NCBI RefSeq assembly: GCF_000184685.1
Contig: NC_014830.1
Location: 3,534,001 to 3,598,000, forward strand
DNA from: Intrasporangium calvum DSM 43043
Lineage (GTDB): Bacteria > Actinomycetota > Actinomycetes > Actinomycetales > Dermatophilaceae
DNA length: 64,000 bases
Direction: 5' to 3'
Shown here: positions 50,968-60,427 of the stretch, in pieces
Position numbering within the stretch: position 1 is the stretch's first letter
Layout: each line of letters opens with the position of its first letter
Position numbers and translations under genes: made by a program
Notes under the pieces: model-generated
Told to the model about the DNA's origin: nothing
What the model saw: only the letters and a program-made list of their open reading frames with translations
The model's database searches: none

Positions 50968-51314
50968 CCCGTCGGACGGTTGGGTGGGCCGGTTCGCACC
51001 GGCTGGGCTGATTGCGGTGATTGTCCAAGGTAAAGACTTGTTCAAGGAATTCCAGATCCGTGGATTTCACGGTTCTGGCCGGGGGATGATGAGTGGGACG
51101 TCGACGGCAGTGCGAACCACCCACCCTCCCCGCCGGTCTCTCCCCCCCGAGGCCCTGTCGACGTCCGGCGCAGTCCCGGTCTCCGCGGACGTGCACCGGG
51201 CGGGGGACGTGATGCACCCCCCAACGCATCTCGCCCCCCGCCTCGAACACCCACCGGTCGAAGCCCCGGATCACAACGACGTGACCGGGGACTTCGCATG
51301 CCCGGACGACCCCA
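50968..51314. other. Non-coding 3' region after helD with an AT-richer patch
   Basis: Between the helD stop and the tandem repeats at 51315 no protein-coding gene is supported. Bases 51008-51080 are AT-richer than anything nearby, which could mark a remnant of foreign DNA or a promoter for an unseen small RNA. The rest is GC-rich and low in structure. Confidence 0.5.
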
Positions 51315-51443
51315 CGACGATCGAGAGAGCAGTTCGTGACACGTCACGCGTGGGTTCCCCAGCCCCCCGACGATCGAGAGAGCAGTTCGTGACACGTCAC
51401 GCGTGGGTTCCCCAGCCCCGCGGTCACGAACTGCTCTCTCGAT
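51315..51443. repeat. 53-bp tandem duplication with a 21-bp inverted partner
   Basis: Two copies (51315-51367 and 51368-51420) are nearly identical over 53 bases and each contains GAGAGAGCAGTTCGTGAC. A perfect reverse complement of 21 bases of that segment follows at 51423-51443, so either copy (51320-51340 or 51373-51393) can form a strong stem. The element lies between the convergent helD and lysS genes and probably acts as a bidirectional terminator. Its arms belong to the CGAGTGTGCA/TTCGTG family in a GAGAGAGC version. Confidence 0.9.
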
Positions 51444-51471
51444 TGGGTGTTGCGAACGCCTGCCTCGAGGC

Positions 51472-53307
51472 TCAGCCAGCGCGCAGAAGCCTGCGGACCC
51501 GGTCGGCGCCGACGGCCAGCAGCAGCGTCGGCAGGCGGGGGCCGGTGTCCTTCGAGACGAGCAGTCGGTAGAGGAGCGCGAAGAAGGCCCGCTGCGCCCT
51601 GGACAGCTCCGGGTCCTTGACCTTGGCCTCCGGGTCGAGGCCCCGCTGGAGCTTCGGCACGGCGTAGACGAGGTGGGTCAGACCCTCGAGGGACCAGTGC
51701 TCCTCGAGTCCGTCGACGAGCAACCGCAGCGACTCACGCTGCTCCTCGTCGAGGCTGGCGAGGAGGTCCTGGTCCGGCTCGTCGCGCACGATGGTCCGGT
51801 CCTCGGCGGGAACGTAGCCGAGCATCCACCGCTCGGCGCAGTCGAGCCGGGGCCGCAGGTCGTCCGTCGACACGATGGGGTCGTCGGGGTCCAGGTCCGA
51901 GAGGATCCGCACCGCCTGGGCCTCGTCGCCCTGGGTGATGTCGATGACCGAGGCGATGGTCCGGAACGGCATCGGCCGGCGCGTCGTCGGCAGGGCGCGG
52001 ACGCCGCCGGTTGAGGCCACCGTCGTCGCCCGGAGGTGGGCCGCGAGATCACCTGGCTGAGCGCCGCCGTCGGGACCGGCCTCGACCTTGCGGGCCAGCG
52101 CATCCCACTCGTCGTAGAGCCGCTGGAGCTCCGGGCCGAAGGCGACGTCGAAGCTCTGGTTGGGCCGGCGCCGCGCATAGAGCCAGCGCAGGACCTGCGG
52201 CTCCATCACCTCGAGGGCGTCGTTGGGGATCGGCACCCCACCCTTGGACGAGCTCATCTTGGCCATCCCCGCGATGCCGACGAAGGCATACATGGGGCCG
52301 ATCGGGCGTTGCCACCCGAAGAGCGGGGCGAGGTCCTTGCCGACCACGAAGCTCGAGCCGGGGCTCTGGTGGTCGACGCCTGAGGGCTCGAAGAGCACGC
52401 GCTCGTGCGCCCAGCGCATCGGCCAGTCGACCTTCCAGACGAGCTTGCCGTTGGTGAACGTGTCGAGGTTGACCGCTTCGGCATGACCGCACCTGGTGCA
52501 GACATAGGTCAGCTCGTGGGAGTCGTCGTCGTAGGCGGTGACCGTGGTGAAGTCCGTGCCGCACACCGAGCAGAACGGCTTGAACGGGAAGTAGCCGGCC
52601 GTCCCCTCGCCGTCGTCCTCGGTGGCCGCCCCCGAACCGCGCTCGGCCTCGGTCGCCGCGGCGACCTGCTCCTCGGTGAGCTTCTGGGGTTTGCCCCCGG
52701 CCTCGACCGGGCGTCGGCCCTTGCCGGTGGCGCGCTGCTGCGCCTCCGCTGCGACCTCGAGCGTTCGGTAGCGCCCGAGGACGGTGTCGATGACGCCGCG
52801 CTCGCGCATGGCGTGGAGCACCTGCTCGCGGTAGACCCCGGCGCGGTACTGCTCCGTCTGGCTGATCTCACGCACCTCGATGCCGGTCGCGGCCATCGCC
52901 TCGAGGAGCGGCGCCTTGAAGTGCTCAGCCCAGTTCGCGTGCGGTGAGCCCTCCGGAGCCGGCACCGAGGTCAGGGGCTTGCCGATGTGCTCCTCCCAGG
53001 ACTCGTCGACCCCGGGGAGCCCCTTGGGCACGCGCCGGAACCGGTCGAAGTCGTCCCAGGACAGGATGTGCTCGCAGCTCACCCCGCGGCGCTTGATCTC
53101 GTCCGCGACGAGGTGCGGGGTGATCAGCTCGCGGAAGTTCCCGAGGTGGATCGGACCCGAGGGACTGATCCCCGACGCACACACGATCGTGTCGATCCCC
53201 CGAGCCGTCGCCTCGGCGATCACCTCGTCGGCGAGCCGCGTGACCCAGTCCTCCGGTGCAACCGTGCCCACTGGCTGGTCAGAACTCTTCGTGCTCAAGG
53301 AACTCAC
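51472..53307 (-). CDS. lysS: Class I lysyl-tRNA synthetase
   Basis: A 611-residue LysRS of the archaeal-type class I fold, with the HIGH-like PSGPIHLGN near residue 48 and KMSSSKGG as the KMSKS signature. Cysteines in CSVCGTDF and CTRCGH form a zinc knuckle between them. The class I enzyme occurs in some Actinobacteria in place of or besides class II. The GTG at 53307 is used, with TTG 53298 as alternative; it lies two bases from the purA stop. Confidence 0.92.
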   Translation of the reverse strand: MSSLSTKSSDQPVGTVAPEDWVTRLADEVIAEATARGIDTIVCASGISPSGPIHLGNFRELITPHLVADEIKRRGVSCEHILSWDDFDRFRRVPKGLPGVDESWEEHIGKPLTSVPAPEGSPHANWAEHFKAPLLEAMAATGIEVREISQTEQYRAGVYREQVLHAMRERGVIDTVLGRYRTLEVAAEAQQRATGKGRRPVEAGGKPQKLTEEQVAAATEAERGSGAATEDDGEGTAGYFPFKPFCSVCGTDFTTVTAYDDDSHELTYVCTRCGHAEAVNLDTFTNGKLVWKVDWPMRWAHERVLFEPSGVDHQSPGSSFVVGKDLAPLFGWQRPIGPMYAFVGIAGMAKMSSSKGGVPIPNDALEVMEPQVLRWLYARRRPNQSFDVAFGPELQRLYDEWDALARKVEAGPDGGAQPGDLAAHLRATTVASTGGVRALPTTRRPMPFRTIASVIDITQGDEAQAVRILSDLDPDDPIVSTDDLRPRLDCAERWMLGYVPAEDRTIVRDEPDQDLLASLDEEQRESLRLLVDGLEEHWSLEGLTHLVYAVPKLQRGLDPEAKVKDPELSRAQRAFFALLYRLLVSKDTGPRLPTLLLAVGADRVRRLLRAG

Positions 53308-53309
53308 TC

Positions 53310-54653
<1,344 letters not shown>

Positions 54654-54713
54654 TTATCGGTTCGTGACAGCCCGCCCGTCCGGGTGTTCACCGCGCGGTC
54701 CACCTCCGATGCC

Positions 54714-54723
54714 GTATGCCGCT
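54714..54723 (+). repeat. Dispersed motif GTATGCCGCT, intergenic
   Basis: Exact core plus GGGCTCAGTCC. It ends five bases before the stop codon of the DUF6188-like gene and lies 100 bases upstream of purA. Confidence 0.9.
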
Positions 54724-54727
54724 GGGC

Positions 54728-55189
54728 TCAGTCCGCGCGCAACCACCCGCTGAGGCCCGGCCAGTCGATGAACTCGTCCGGTCCCCACATCTCCCAGGGG
54801 GTCATGCAGTACCGACCGTCGATGAGGATCCGGCCCTTGGGTGTCTCGAGGGCGAGGTGCCCCTGCTGCCTCGAGAGATGCATCGCGATGACGGGTTGGT
54901 CCACCATCATCCGTAGCTCCGGGGTGAGGTACCTGTCGTCGGGATCGACCTCGAAGATGAACTCGAGCCGCTTCGGCTCCTCGCCGGCGGGGGCGACACA
55001 GGCAGCTTCGCAGAAGGTGACGAGCCAGCCCGTGCTGAGGCTGACGCGCAACGAGCAGTCCAGGGCGATGTGCCTGATCGTCGCGCCGGCCAGGTCCGGG
55101 ACGATCGGCGGGATCGGGTCCCCGGTGAAGGACGGGTCGAAGGGCGCGTCGAAGTCGACGGGCAGGGGGCGCTCGGCTGAAGGGCTCAT
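54728..55189 (-). CDS. DUF6188-like protein, candidate immunity protein
   Basis: A 153-residue acidic protein. The central part (IRHIALDCSLRVSLSTGWLVTFCEAACVAP ... FEVDPDD ... HLALETPKGRILIDGRYCMTPWEMWG) resembles DUF6188, a family common in actinobacterial polymorphic-toxin loci. Its ATG overlaps the toxin-like gene stop by four bases (ATGA). Size, acidity and coupling fit a cytoplasmic immunity protein. The DUF assignment is from pattern memory and needs a profile search. Confidence 0.65.
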   Translation of the reverse strand: MSPSAERPLPVDFDAPFDPSFTGDPIPPIVPDLAGATIRHIALDCSLRVSLSTGWLVTFCEAACVAPAGEEPKRLEFIFEVDPDDRYLTPELRMMVDQPVIAMHLSRQQGHLALETPKGRILIDGRYCMTPWEMWGPDEFIDWPGLSGWLRAD

Positions 55190-56562
55190 GAGGGAGGGTT
55201 CCATCCTTGGGGTAGGTCGTAGGTGCCGTCTGGTCTGATGGGGAGATGGGTCTCGGGCTCTGACCCGGGCTTGCCGTTGAGCTTGAGCGGTTGGCCGCCG
55301 GAGTTGTAGAAGCGGGTGTAGCCGAAGGGGTACTCCACCTCGACCCTGTCGCCGTTGGGGCCCTTGAACCGCTTGGTCCCGGGGTCGACGATGCGCAGCG
55401 AGTTCGGAGTGCAGATCGTCGGGGGCGGGCACATGTCCGGGGGTCGCTGCCACACGACCCCGTTGCCGTCGTTGGCGATCCGTCCGAGCCACGTCGATGG
55501 CGCCGCTGGAGGTCGCTGGGACGCCGGCAAGGGGTCGCCCCCCATGCCGCGGCTGCCCTCCTTGAGCTTGACCTCCTTGAGCAGCATCGAGTCGTTCGCG
55601 GCGGCGTGCCTGCCGAGCTGGACCCCCGAAGCCGTCGCAGTGAAGGCACCGCTGGCGATGAGACCGGCGGACGCGACGTGGACCGGCACGCCGACGACCG
55701 CCCCGACACCCGTCGCGTCGAGGGCGAGTCCACCGACCTGCCCGCCGGCCCCGATGACGATCTGTCCGACGCCCAGGCCGATCCCGACGACGTCCTCCGG
55801 GTGCTCGGCAGCGGCCTCGACCACGTCCGCAGCGGTGTTCACCATGGGAACCACCAGGTGGTTCCACGCCCAGGCTGCGGAGTCCGTCGCGGCGTCGCCC
55901 ACGGCGGCCCACCAGTCCGGCTCCGACGGCTGGGCCGGCTCCTGGGGAGGACGTAGGGCGTCCCCGATCAACCCGACGGTGAAAGGGAGTCCTTCGAGGA
56001 GTCGTGTCCCAGCCGCGTCGCCACCCACGGGGGTGAGTCGCTCCAGCACCGCGGCACACCGAGCCGCTGCTGCTGCCAGATCCTCCTGCACCCTCGCGCG
56101 GTCGCGACCCACGGCCGCGAGCCGGTCCGCCCGGCGTTGCTCGGCGCGCCTGACCGCGGCGGCCCGCAGAGCCGGATCAGGGAGGAGCGCCTCGGCAGCA
56201 GCCACCTCGTGGGCGTGCTCGGCGAGCGCCGCGTCGGCCCGTGCGCCGAGCCGGCGAGCGGCCGCCTGGGCTCGCTCCAGCTCGTCCGCGTAGGTCCGCA
56301 GCACCGTCCCCCCGGTCTCCAGCTGGGGCAGGACCGCGCCACATCGGGCTGAGAGGGTCGCGACCTCGGACTTCGCGGCGGCCGCGGCCGGACCGCTCCA
56401 TGCGATGTCGACGTCACGGACCGCGGTCCCGCGCACGAGGGCGGTGGACCGAGAAGACGCAGTGACGCCACGGAGCCGTTCTGCTGCCGCGCGCAGCTCG
56501 CCGGGATGACCCCTCGGAACGGACACCACCTGGCTGCCACTCCGCTCCGCGGCCAGCGTCAT
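55186..56562 (-). CDS. Polymorphic-toxin-like protein with WXG-type N-terminus
   Basis: A 458-residue protein. Residues 18-175 are helical with a WSG turn at 55-57, like a type VII (WXG/LXG) secretion domain. Residues 256-318 are glycine/alanine-rich and hydrophobic, as in many actinobacterial toxins. After a Pro-rich linker, residues 385-458 form a compact polar domain (RIVDPGTKRFKGPNGDRVEV ... ETHLPIRPDGTYDLPQGW) of the size of a toxin tip. I cannot name the toxin family. Genes overlap by four bases on both sides, making a tight three-gene unit. Confidence 0.7.
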   Translation of the reverse strand: MTLAAERSGSQVVSVPRGHPGELRAAAERLRGVTASSRSTALVRGTAVRDVDIAWSGPAAAAAKSEVATLSARCGAVLPQLETGGTVLRTYADELERAQAAARRLGARADAALAEHAHEVAAAEALLPDPALRAAAVRRAEQRRADRLAAVGRDRARVQEDLAAAAARCAAVLERLTPVGGDAAGTRLLEGLPFTVGLIGDALRPPQEPAQPSEPDWWAAVGDAATDSAAWAWNHLVVPMVNTAADVVEAAAEHPEDVVGIGLGVGQIVIGAGGQVGGLALDATGVGAVVGVPVHVASAGLIASGAFTATASGVQLGRHAAANDSMLLKEVKLKEGSRGMGGDPLPASQRPPAAPSTWLGRIANDGNGVVWQRPPDMCPPPTICTPNSLRIVDPGTKRFKGPNGDRVEVEYPFGYTRFYNSGGQPLKLNGKPGSEPETHLPIRPDGTYDLPQGWNPPS

Positions 56563-56933
56563 GACCCGGTCCCGTGGGCATTGGCGCGGCCGGCCCCGGC
56601 CGGCCGCCCGGGCGCAACGGCTGGGGCCAGGAGTCCAGCGGCCCCGAGCTGGTCGGCGGCGGCCAGCTCCGCCTCGTGCGCCGAGTGGGCGGCCGAGGTC
56701 AGCTTGCGGGCCAGGGCGGCGGAGGCGGCGGCCGACACGTCCAGCGCGTGGACGTGCGCGCGCACGAACCGTTCCACGGCCGCGCGGAGCCGGGCGTCCT
56801 CGTCAGCGACGGCGTGCACCGCCACCCTGCCCGCGTTGGCAGCGGCGACAGCGCCCGCGCGGAGCACATCATCGCTCGAGAAGAGCGAGAGGCCTGAGCT
56901 GGTGACTGCCGAGTCATCGATCGAGAATCTCAC
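56559..56933 (-). CDS. Small helical WXG/ESAT-6-like protein, first gene of toxin cassette
   Basis: A protein of about 124 residues, mostly alanine-rich helix, with an acidic N-terminal half. Its stop overlaps the toxin-like gene start by four bases. Size and position match the small partner proteins that precede WXG-type toxins and guide them to a type VII secretion machine. The start is uncertain (GTG 56933 or TTG 56951), since neither has a clear ribosome-binding site. No ESX genes are in the window. Confidence 0.6.
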   Translation of the reverse strand: MRFSIDDSAVTSSGLSLFSSDDVLRAGAVAAANAGRVAVHAVADEDARLRAAVERFVRAHVHALDVSAAASAALARKLTSAAHSAHEAELAAADQLGAAGLLAPAVAPGRPAGAGRANAHGTGS

Positions 56934-57061
56934 GGGAACAAACGTAGGCAAACCGCATCAAACACGAGTTGACTTGTCCACAGGCGAGATCAGTCCTCGA
57001 CCACTCGCGCCACCCGCGTGGTCACAGCCGATGCCAGAACCGATGGGGCAGACTCAGTCGC

Positions 57062-57967
57062 GTGCGAGTGGCCGTCGTGGCGAACCCGGTGGGCGCCCCT
57101 GCACGCGCCGTCGCCCTGATCGAGGAGTCCTGCCGAGACCACCGGTGGCCCGCCCCCACGGTGCGGACGACCACGGTCTCCGACCCCGGCGGCGGCCAGG
57201 CGCGAGCCGCGCTCGCCGACCGGGCCGAACTCGTCGTCGTCTGCGGAGGGGACGGGACCGTCCGCGAGGTGGCGGACGCGCTCGCGCGCACCGACGTCCC
57301 GCTCGGCATCGTCCCGCTCGGCACGGCGAACCTCTACGCCCGGAACCTGCGGCTGCCCCACCACTCCGTCGCGCGTGCGGTGGACGTGGCCCTCCACGGC
57401 AGGCCCCACCTGGTGGACCTGGGCCGCGCCAGGTGGGGCCGGCCCGACGGCACCGTCGGGGAGTCGGCCTTCGTCGTGCTGGCCGGCATCGGCCATGACG
57501 CCCGGACCCTCGAGCTCGTGCGACCCGCGCTGAAGCGGCACACGCAGTGGGTCGCCTACTTCGTCCCCGCTCTGGTCACGCTCGGGTCGCCCCTGCTGCC
57601 GATCACTCTCAGCCGCGATGGAGGGCCGTCCGAGGAGCGCCAGGTGTGGTGCGTCCTGGCCGGCAACGTGGGTCGGATCCCCTTGGGCATCGACGTGCTT
57701 CCGGGTGCCCGGATCGACGACGGGCTGCTCCACCTGGCCGTGGTCGCCCCCAGACGGGTCGTCGGCTGGGGCCCCATCGCGCTCAAGGGCCTGCTGCACT
57801 GGCCCGGTCACGTCCCCGGTCTCGACTACACGGAGGCCAAGGCGGTGCGCATCGAGACTCGGTCACCCCTGACGATCCACGTCGACGGCGACGAGCACGC
57901 CGGAGTGGTATGGCTCGAGGCGACGATCGAGACCGGCGTCCTCCGGGTGCACCTGCCTCCGGGCTGA
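57062..57967 (+). CDS. Diacylglycerol-kinase-family lipid kinase
   Basis: A 301-residue DAGK-catalytic-domain protein with the nucleotide motif VVCGGDGTVREVADAL near residue 58 and GTANLYARNL. Such enzymes phosphorylate diacylglycerol or similar lipids, or are YegS-like. GTG start at 57062; upstream frame sequence is not part of the domain. It is divergent from the toxin cassette. Confidence 0.88.
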   Translation: MRVAVVANPVGAPARAVALIEESCRDHRWPAPTVRTTTVSDPGGGQARAALADRAELVVVCGGDGTVREVADALARTDVPLGIVPLGTANLYARNLRLPHHSVARAVDVALHGRPHLVDLGRARWGRPDGTVGESAFVVLAGIGHDARTLELVRPALKRHTQWVAYFVPALVTLGSPLLPITLSRDGGPSEERQVWCVLAGNVGRIPLGIDVLPGARIDDGLLHLAVVAPRRVVGWGPIALKGLLHWPGHVPGLDYTEAKAVRIETRSPLTIHVDGDEHAGVVWLEATIETGVLRVHLPPG

Positions 57968-57978
57968 CGGGCGCGGAC

Positions 57979-57996
57979 GGTTCTGCACACTCGACG
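57979..57996 (-). repeat. Single arm of the CGAGTGTGCA/TTCGTG family
   Basis: GGTTCTGCACACTCGACG, directly after the lipid-kinase stop. It may be a half-terminator remnant. Confidence 0.65.
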
Positions 57997-58033
57997 TGGG
58001 CGCGATGTCTCCGGGCTGTGCGATGGTGGTGCG

Positions 58034-58453
58034 GTGCTGATCGAGGACCTCGTCCGCCTGCGCCGCGCCCGCGACACGATCGACCGCGACTACGCCGAGC
58101 CGCTCGACGTGCCGGCACTGGCCCGCATCGCGCTGATGTCCCCGGGGCACTTCTCCCGGAGCTTTCGGGCCACCTTCGGCGAGACTCCCTACAGCTACCT
58201 CATGACCCGACGGATCGAGCGGGCCAAGGCGCTCCTCCGCCGTGGTGACGTGTCGGTCACGGACGTCTGCTTCGCCGTGGGGTGTACGTCCCTCGGCTCG
58301 TTCAGTTCTCGCTTCACCGAGCTGGTCGGTGAGAGCCCGAGCGCCTACCGCGCTCGCGACCACGGCGACGGGGCAGCGATCCCACCGTGCATCGCCAAGA
58401 TCCACACGAGACCGGTCAGGATCAGAGAAGCCAAACCGGCGGCCCGCCCCTAG
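58034..58453 (+). CDS. AraC-family DNA-binding protein
   Basis: A 139-residue protein consisting only of the two AraC helix-turn-helix motifs (LARIALMSPGHFSRSFRATFGETPYSYLMTRRIERA and DVCFAVGCTSLGSFSSRFTELVGESPSAYR). No effector domain is present. GTG start. The VOC gene follows almost immediately, and such AraC-VOC pairs are common in Actinobacteria, where the VOC protein may be the target or ligand sensor. Confidence 0.88.
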   Translation: MLIEDLVRLRRARDTIDRDYAEPLDVPALARIALMSPGHFSRSFRATFGETPYSYLMTRRIERAKALLRRGDVSVTDVCFAVGCTSLGSFSSRFTELVGESPSAYRARDHGDGAAIPPCIAKIHTRPVRIREAKPAARP

Positions 58454-58454
58454 C

Positions 58455-58874
58455 GTGGGCGCATGGCCATCACTCTCCCAGTGCTTCATCGCCGTCGACG
58501 ACCACGACACGGCGCTTCCCTTCTATCGCGACGTCCTCGGCCTCGAGGTGCGCAACGACGTCTCCTTCGAGGGGCTGCGCTGGGTGACGGTCGGCTCCCC
58601 CGAGCAGCCGGACGTCTCCATCGTCCTCGAGCCGCCGCTGGCGGATCCGAACGCCTCGGCCGCGGACCGCCAGGTCATGGCCGAGCTGCTCGCCAAGGGG
58701 CTGCTCCGCGCCGCGATCTTCGCGACCGACGACGTCGACGCGACCTTCGAGCGGATCCGGTCCGCCGGCGGCGAGGTGCTCCAGGAGCCGATCGACCAGC
58801 CCTACGGCGTCCGTGACTGCGCCTTCCGCGACCCGGCCGGGAACATGCTCCGGTTCAACCAGCCGCGCCGCTGA
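58455..58874 (+). CDS. VOC-family protein with a probable 5' frameshift
   Basis: A 139-residue glyoxalase-like protein (SQCFIAVDDHDTALPFYRDVLGLEVRNDV...). Homologues begin M-x-IT-L/V-SQCF. Here the matching ATG at 58463 is out of frame by two bases: ACTCTCCC is present where ACTCTCTCCC would restore MAITLSQCF. Translation could still start at the in-frame GTG at 58455, one base after the AraC stop, giving VGAWPSLSQCF. So the gene is either slightly altered but alive or has a sequencing/slippage error. Its 3' end overlaps the convergent flippase-like gene by 20 bases. Confidence 0.8.
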   Translation: MGAWPSLSQCFIAVDDHDTALPFYRDVLGLEVRNDVSFEGLRWVTVGSPEQPDVSIVLEPPLADPNASAADRQVMAELLAKGLLRAAIFATDDVDATFERIRSAGGEVLQEPIDQPYGVRDCAFRDPAGNMLRFNQPRR

Positions 58875-59976
58875 CGGAACCGACGGGGGTGCCTCGCTGC
58901 GGGTCGCGGCGCCAGCCGCTGGCCCGCAGGTGCCACAGGTAGGCGGCCGCACCGCCGGGGATCTCGCAGGCGAAGGTGAAGAAGCTGAAGAGCAGGACGC
59001 CCGCCACGGAGGCGACCGGGTCGCCTCCGAGGGCGATGAGCACGGCAGCGGTCCCCGTCTCGGCGAAGCCGGTGCCGCCGGGGGTGAGGACCACCGTGGT
59101 CAGCATCCGGCCGCAGGCATAGGCCGCGGTCACCTCCGCCCACCCGAGCTCGCTCCCGACCGCCGCCAGGCAGGCCCACATGAGGACCCCCTGGAGCACG
59201 AGGTAGGTGACCATCCCGACGACGAGGCCCCCGCGGCCGCGGCGGAGCAGCGCCACCGCGCTGGCCCGCTGGCTCGCCAGGGAACCCTCGAGACCGTTGA
59301 GGCCTGCGCCCGGCCGTCCGGCCCACCGGGTGAGCGTGCGTGCGGACCGGGCGACGACGGCGATCATGGTCGTGGCGAACCGATCGCTGGCGAGCGCCGC
59401 GACGAGCAGGGCCCCCACCAGGGCACAGATCGCCGCGCCGATTCCGGCGGCAACGAGGACCGGGCCGCTGACGTGTGCCCCGACGACGAGGAGCCCCACG
59501 AGCCCGGCAACGGGCAGGGCGAGCCGGGCGAGGACGTTCCAGATCCCGGTGACGGCGGTGAACAGGCCGATGGCCCGGTTCGTGAAGCCGTACTGGCGGG
59601 CCATGGCCCACGTGACCCCGACGCCGACGGCGCCGCCGAACGGGGCGAGGTTCGACACGCCGCTGCCGACGAGGTTGAGGACGAACCCCTGTCCCTTCGT
59701 CAGGCCGGGCAGGGACGCGGCGAGGACGAAGGAGTAGGCCCAGAGTCCGACGAGCCACAGACCGGTGAGTGCGCCCAGCTGCCAGAGCGGCACCGACGTC
59801 ATCGACTGGGCGGTCGACGCCCACGAGGCCCCGGTGACCGTGGGCAGCACGAGCGCGAGGAGCACGGCGAGCACGGCGAATGACGCACCCATCTGGAGCG
59901 CGCGGCGTCCGGTGGCCCGCTGGGCCCGCACGTCAGCCAGGCGGGGCGTGCGGGTCTGCGTCGTCATGGTGGTCAC
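58855..59976 (-). CDS. Lysylphosphatidylglycerol-synthase-TM/UPF0104-type membrane protein
   Basis: A membrane protein of about 373 residues with around eight to nine hydrophobic segments of the UPF0104/LPG-synthase transmembrane family, including the TPGGTGFAETGTAAVLIALG block. Relatives flip or handle lipids such as glycosyl-lipids or polyprenyl phosphates. GTG at 59976 is preferred because GGGAG lies five bases upstream; ATG 59967 is the alternative. No catalytic MprF domain is present. Confidence 0.83.
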   Translation of the reverse strand: MTTMTTQTRTPRLADVRAQRATGRRALQMGASFAVLAVLLALVLPTVTGASWASTAQSMTSVPLWQLGALTGLWLVGLWAYSFVLAASLPGLTKGQGFVLNLVGSGVSNLAPFGGAVGVGVTWAMARQYGFTNRAIGLFTAVTGIWNVLARLALPVAGLVGLLVVGAHVSGPVLVAAGIGAAICALVGALLVAALASDRFATTMIAVVARSARTLTRWAGRPGAGLNGLEGSLASQRASAVALLRRGRGGLVVGMVTYLVLQGVLMWACLAAVGSELGWAEVTAAYACGRMLTTVVLTPGGTGFAETGTAAVLIALGGDPVASVAGVLLFSFFTFACEIPGGAAAYLWHLRASGWRRDPQRGTPVGSVSGAAG

Positions 59977-60185
59977 ACGGGCTCCCTGGAGGGTTTGGGT
60001 CCGGTCCTGCAAGACGGGTGCGCCGGGCCGGCTGATACACGCCCGTCCCGTCCGCTCACCTCTCCAGAGTCGGCGCTCGCGACGCCGCGCGACACCGGGG
60101 TCAGCCCGGGTCGGGGTCAGGGTTTCCCCTGCACTTGCCACCCCTGCACCTGGGACCCCTGACCGTCCCACGCTGGAGGTTCCGG

Positions 60186-60371
60186 ATGCGGATCGAGTCG
60201 GGCCCCGGCGGGCAGGCGGTCGTCGAGGGCGGTCCGGGGGACTTCCTGCGGGTCCCCGCTGGTGCCATCCACCGCGAGTCCAACCCGGGCGGGGAGACGT
60301 CACACGCCGTCATCGTGCGGTGCGGACAGGGCACCCCGACGACCAATGTCGAGGGCCCCGCCCCCGCCTGA
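60186..60371 (+). pseudogene. Truncated cupin-domain protein
   Basis: About 61 residues remain. GDFLRVPAGAIHRESNPGG matches the second cupin motif G(X)5PXG(X)2H(X)3N, but the first motif with HxH and the preceding half of the domain are missing. The sequence resembles only the C-terminal half of a small cupin. Upstream (60120-60175) is a run of CCCCTGCAC-type short repeats, and downstream is a motif inverted pair, so deletion beside a repeat is plausible. Confidence 0.75.
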
Positions 60372-60397
60372 CCGAGCTGTCACCGGGGAGCGAGCCC

Positions 60398-60407
60398 GGC
60401 GGCATAC
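60398..60407 (-). repeat. Dispersed motif variant GTATGCCGCC
   Basis: One mismatch to the core, with the full GGGCTCGCTCCCC extension on the minus strand. Left half of the inverted pair. Confidence 0.75.
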
Positions 60408-60417
60408 GCCGCATCCC

Positions 60418-60427
60418 GTATGCCGCT
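60418..60427 (+). repeat. Dispersed motif GTATGCCGCT
   Basis: Exact core plus GGGCTCGGTCC. Right half of the inverted pair. Confidence 0.9.

Noticed and set aside
48652-51045. A 797-residue minus-strand frame across helD
   Set aside because: Antisense shadow of a strongly conserved helicase gene; composition shows Asp/Gly/Arg-rich repeats and no family.
51315-51443. Direct repeats that could be read as a small CRISPR array
   Set aside because: The two 53-bp units are adjacent with no unique spacers, and no cas gene is present; the inverted third segment fits a hairpin instead.
54728-56933. Integrated mobile element around the toxin cassette
   Set aside because: No integrase, transposase, tRNA target or direct-repeat boundary is visible; only the cassette itself is unusual.
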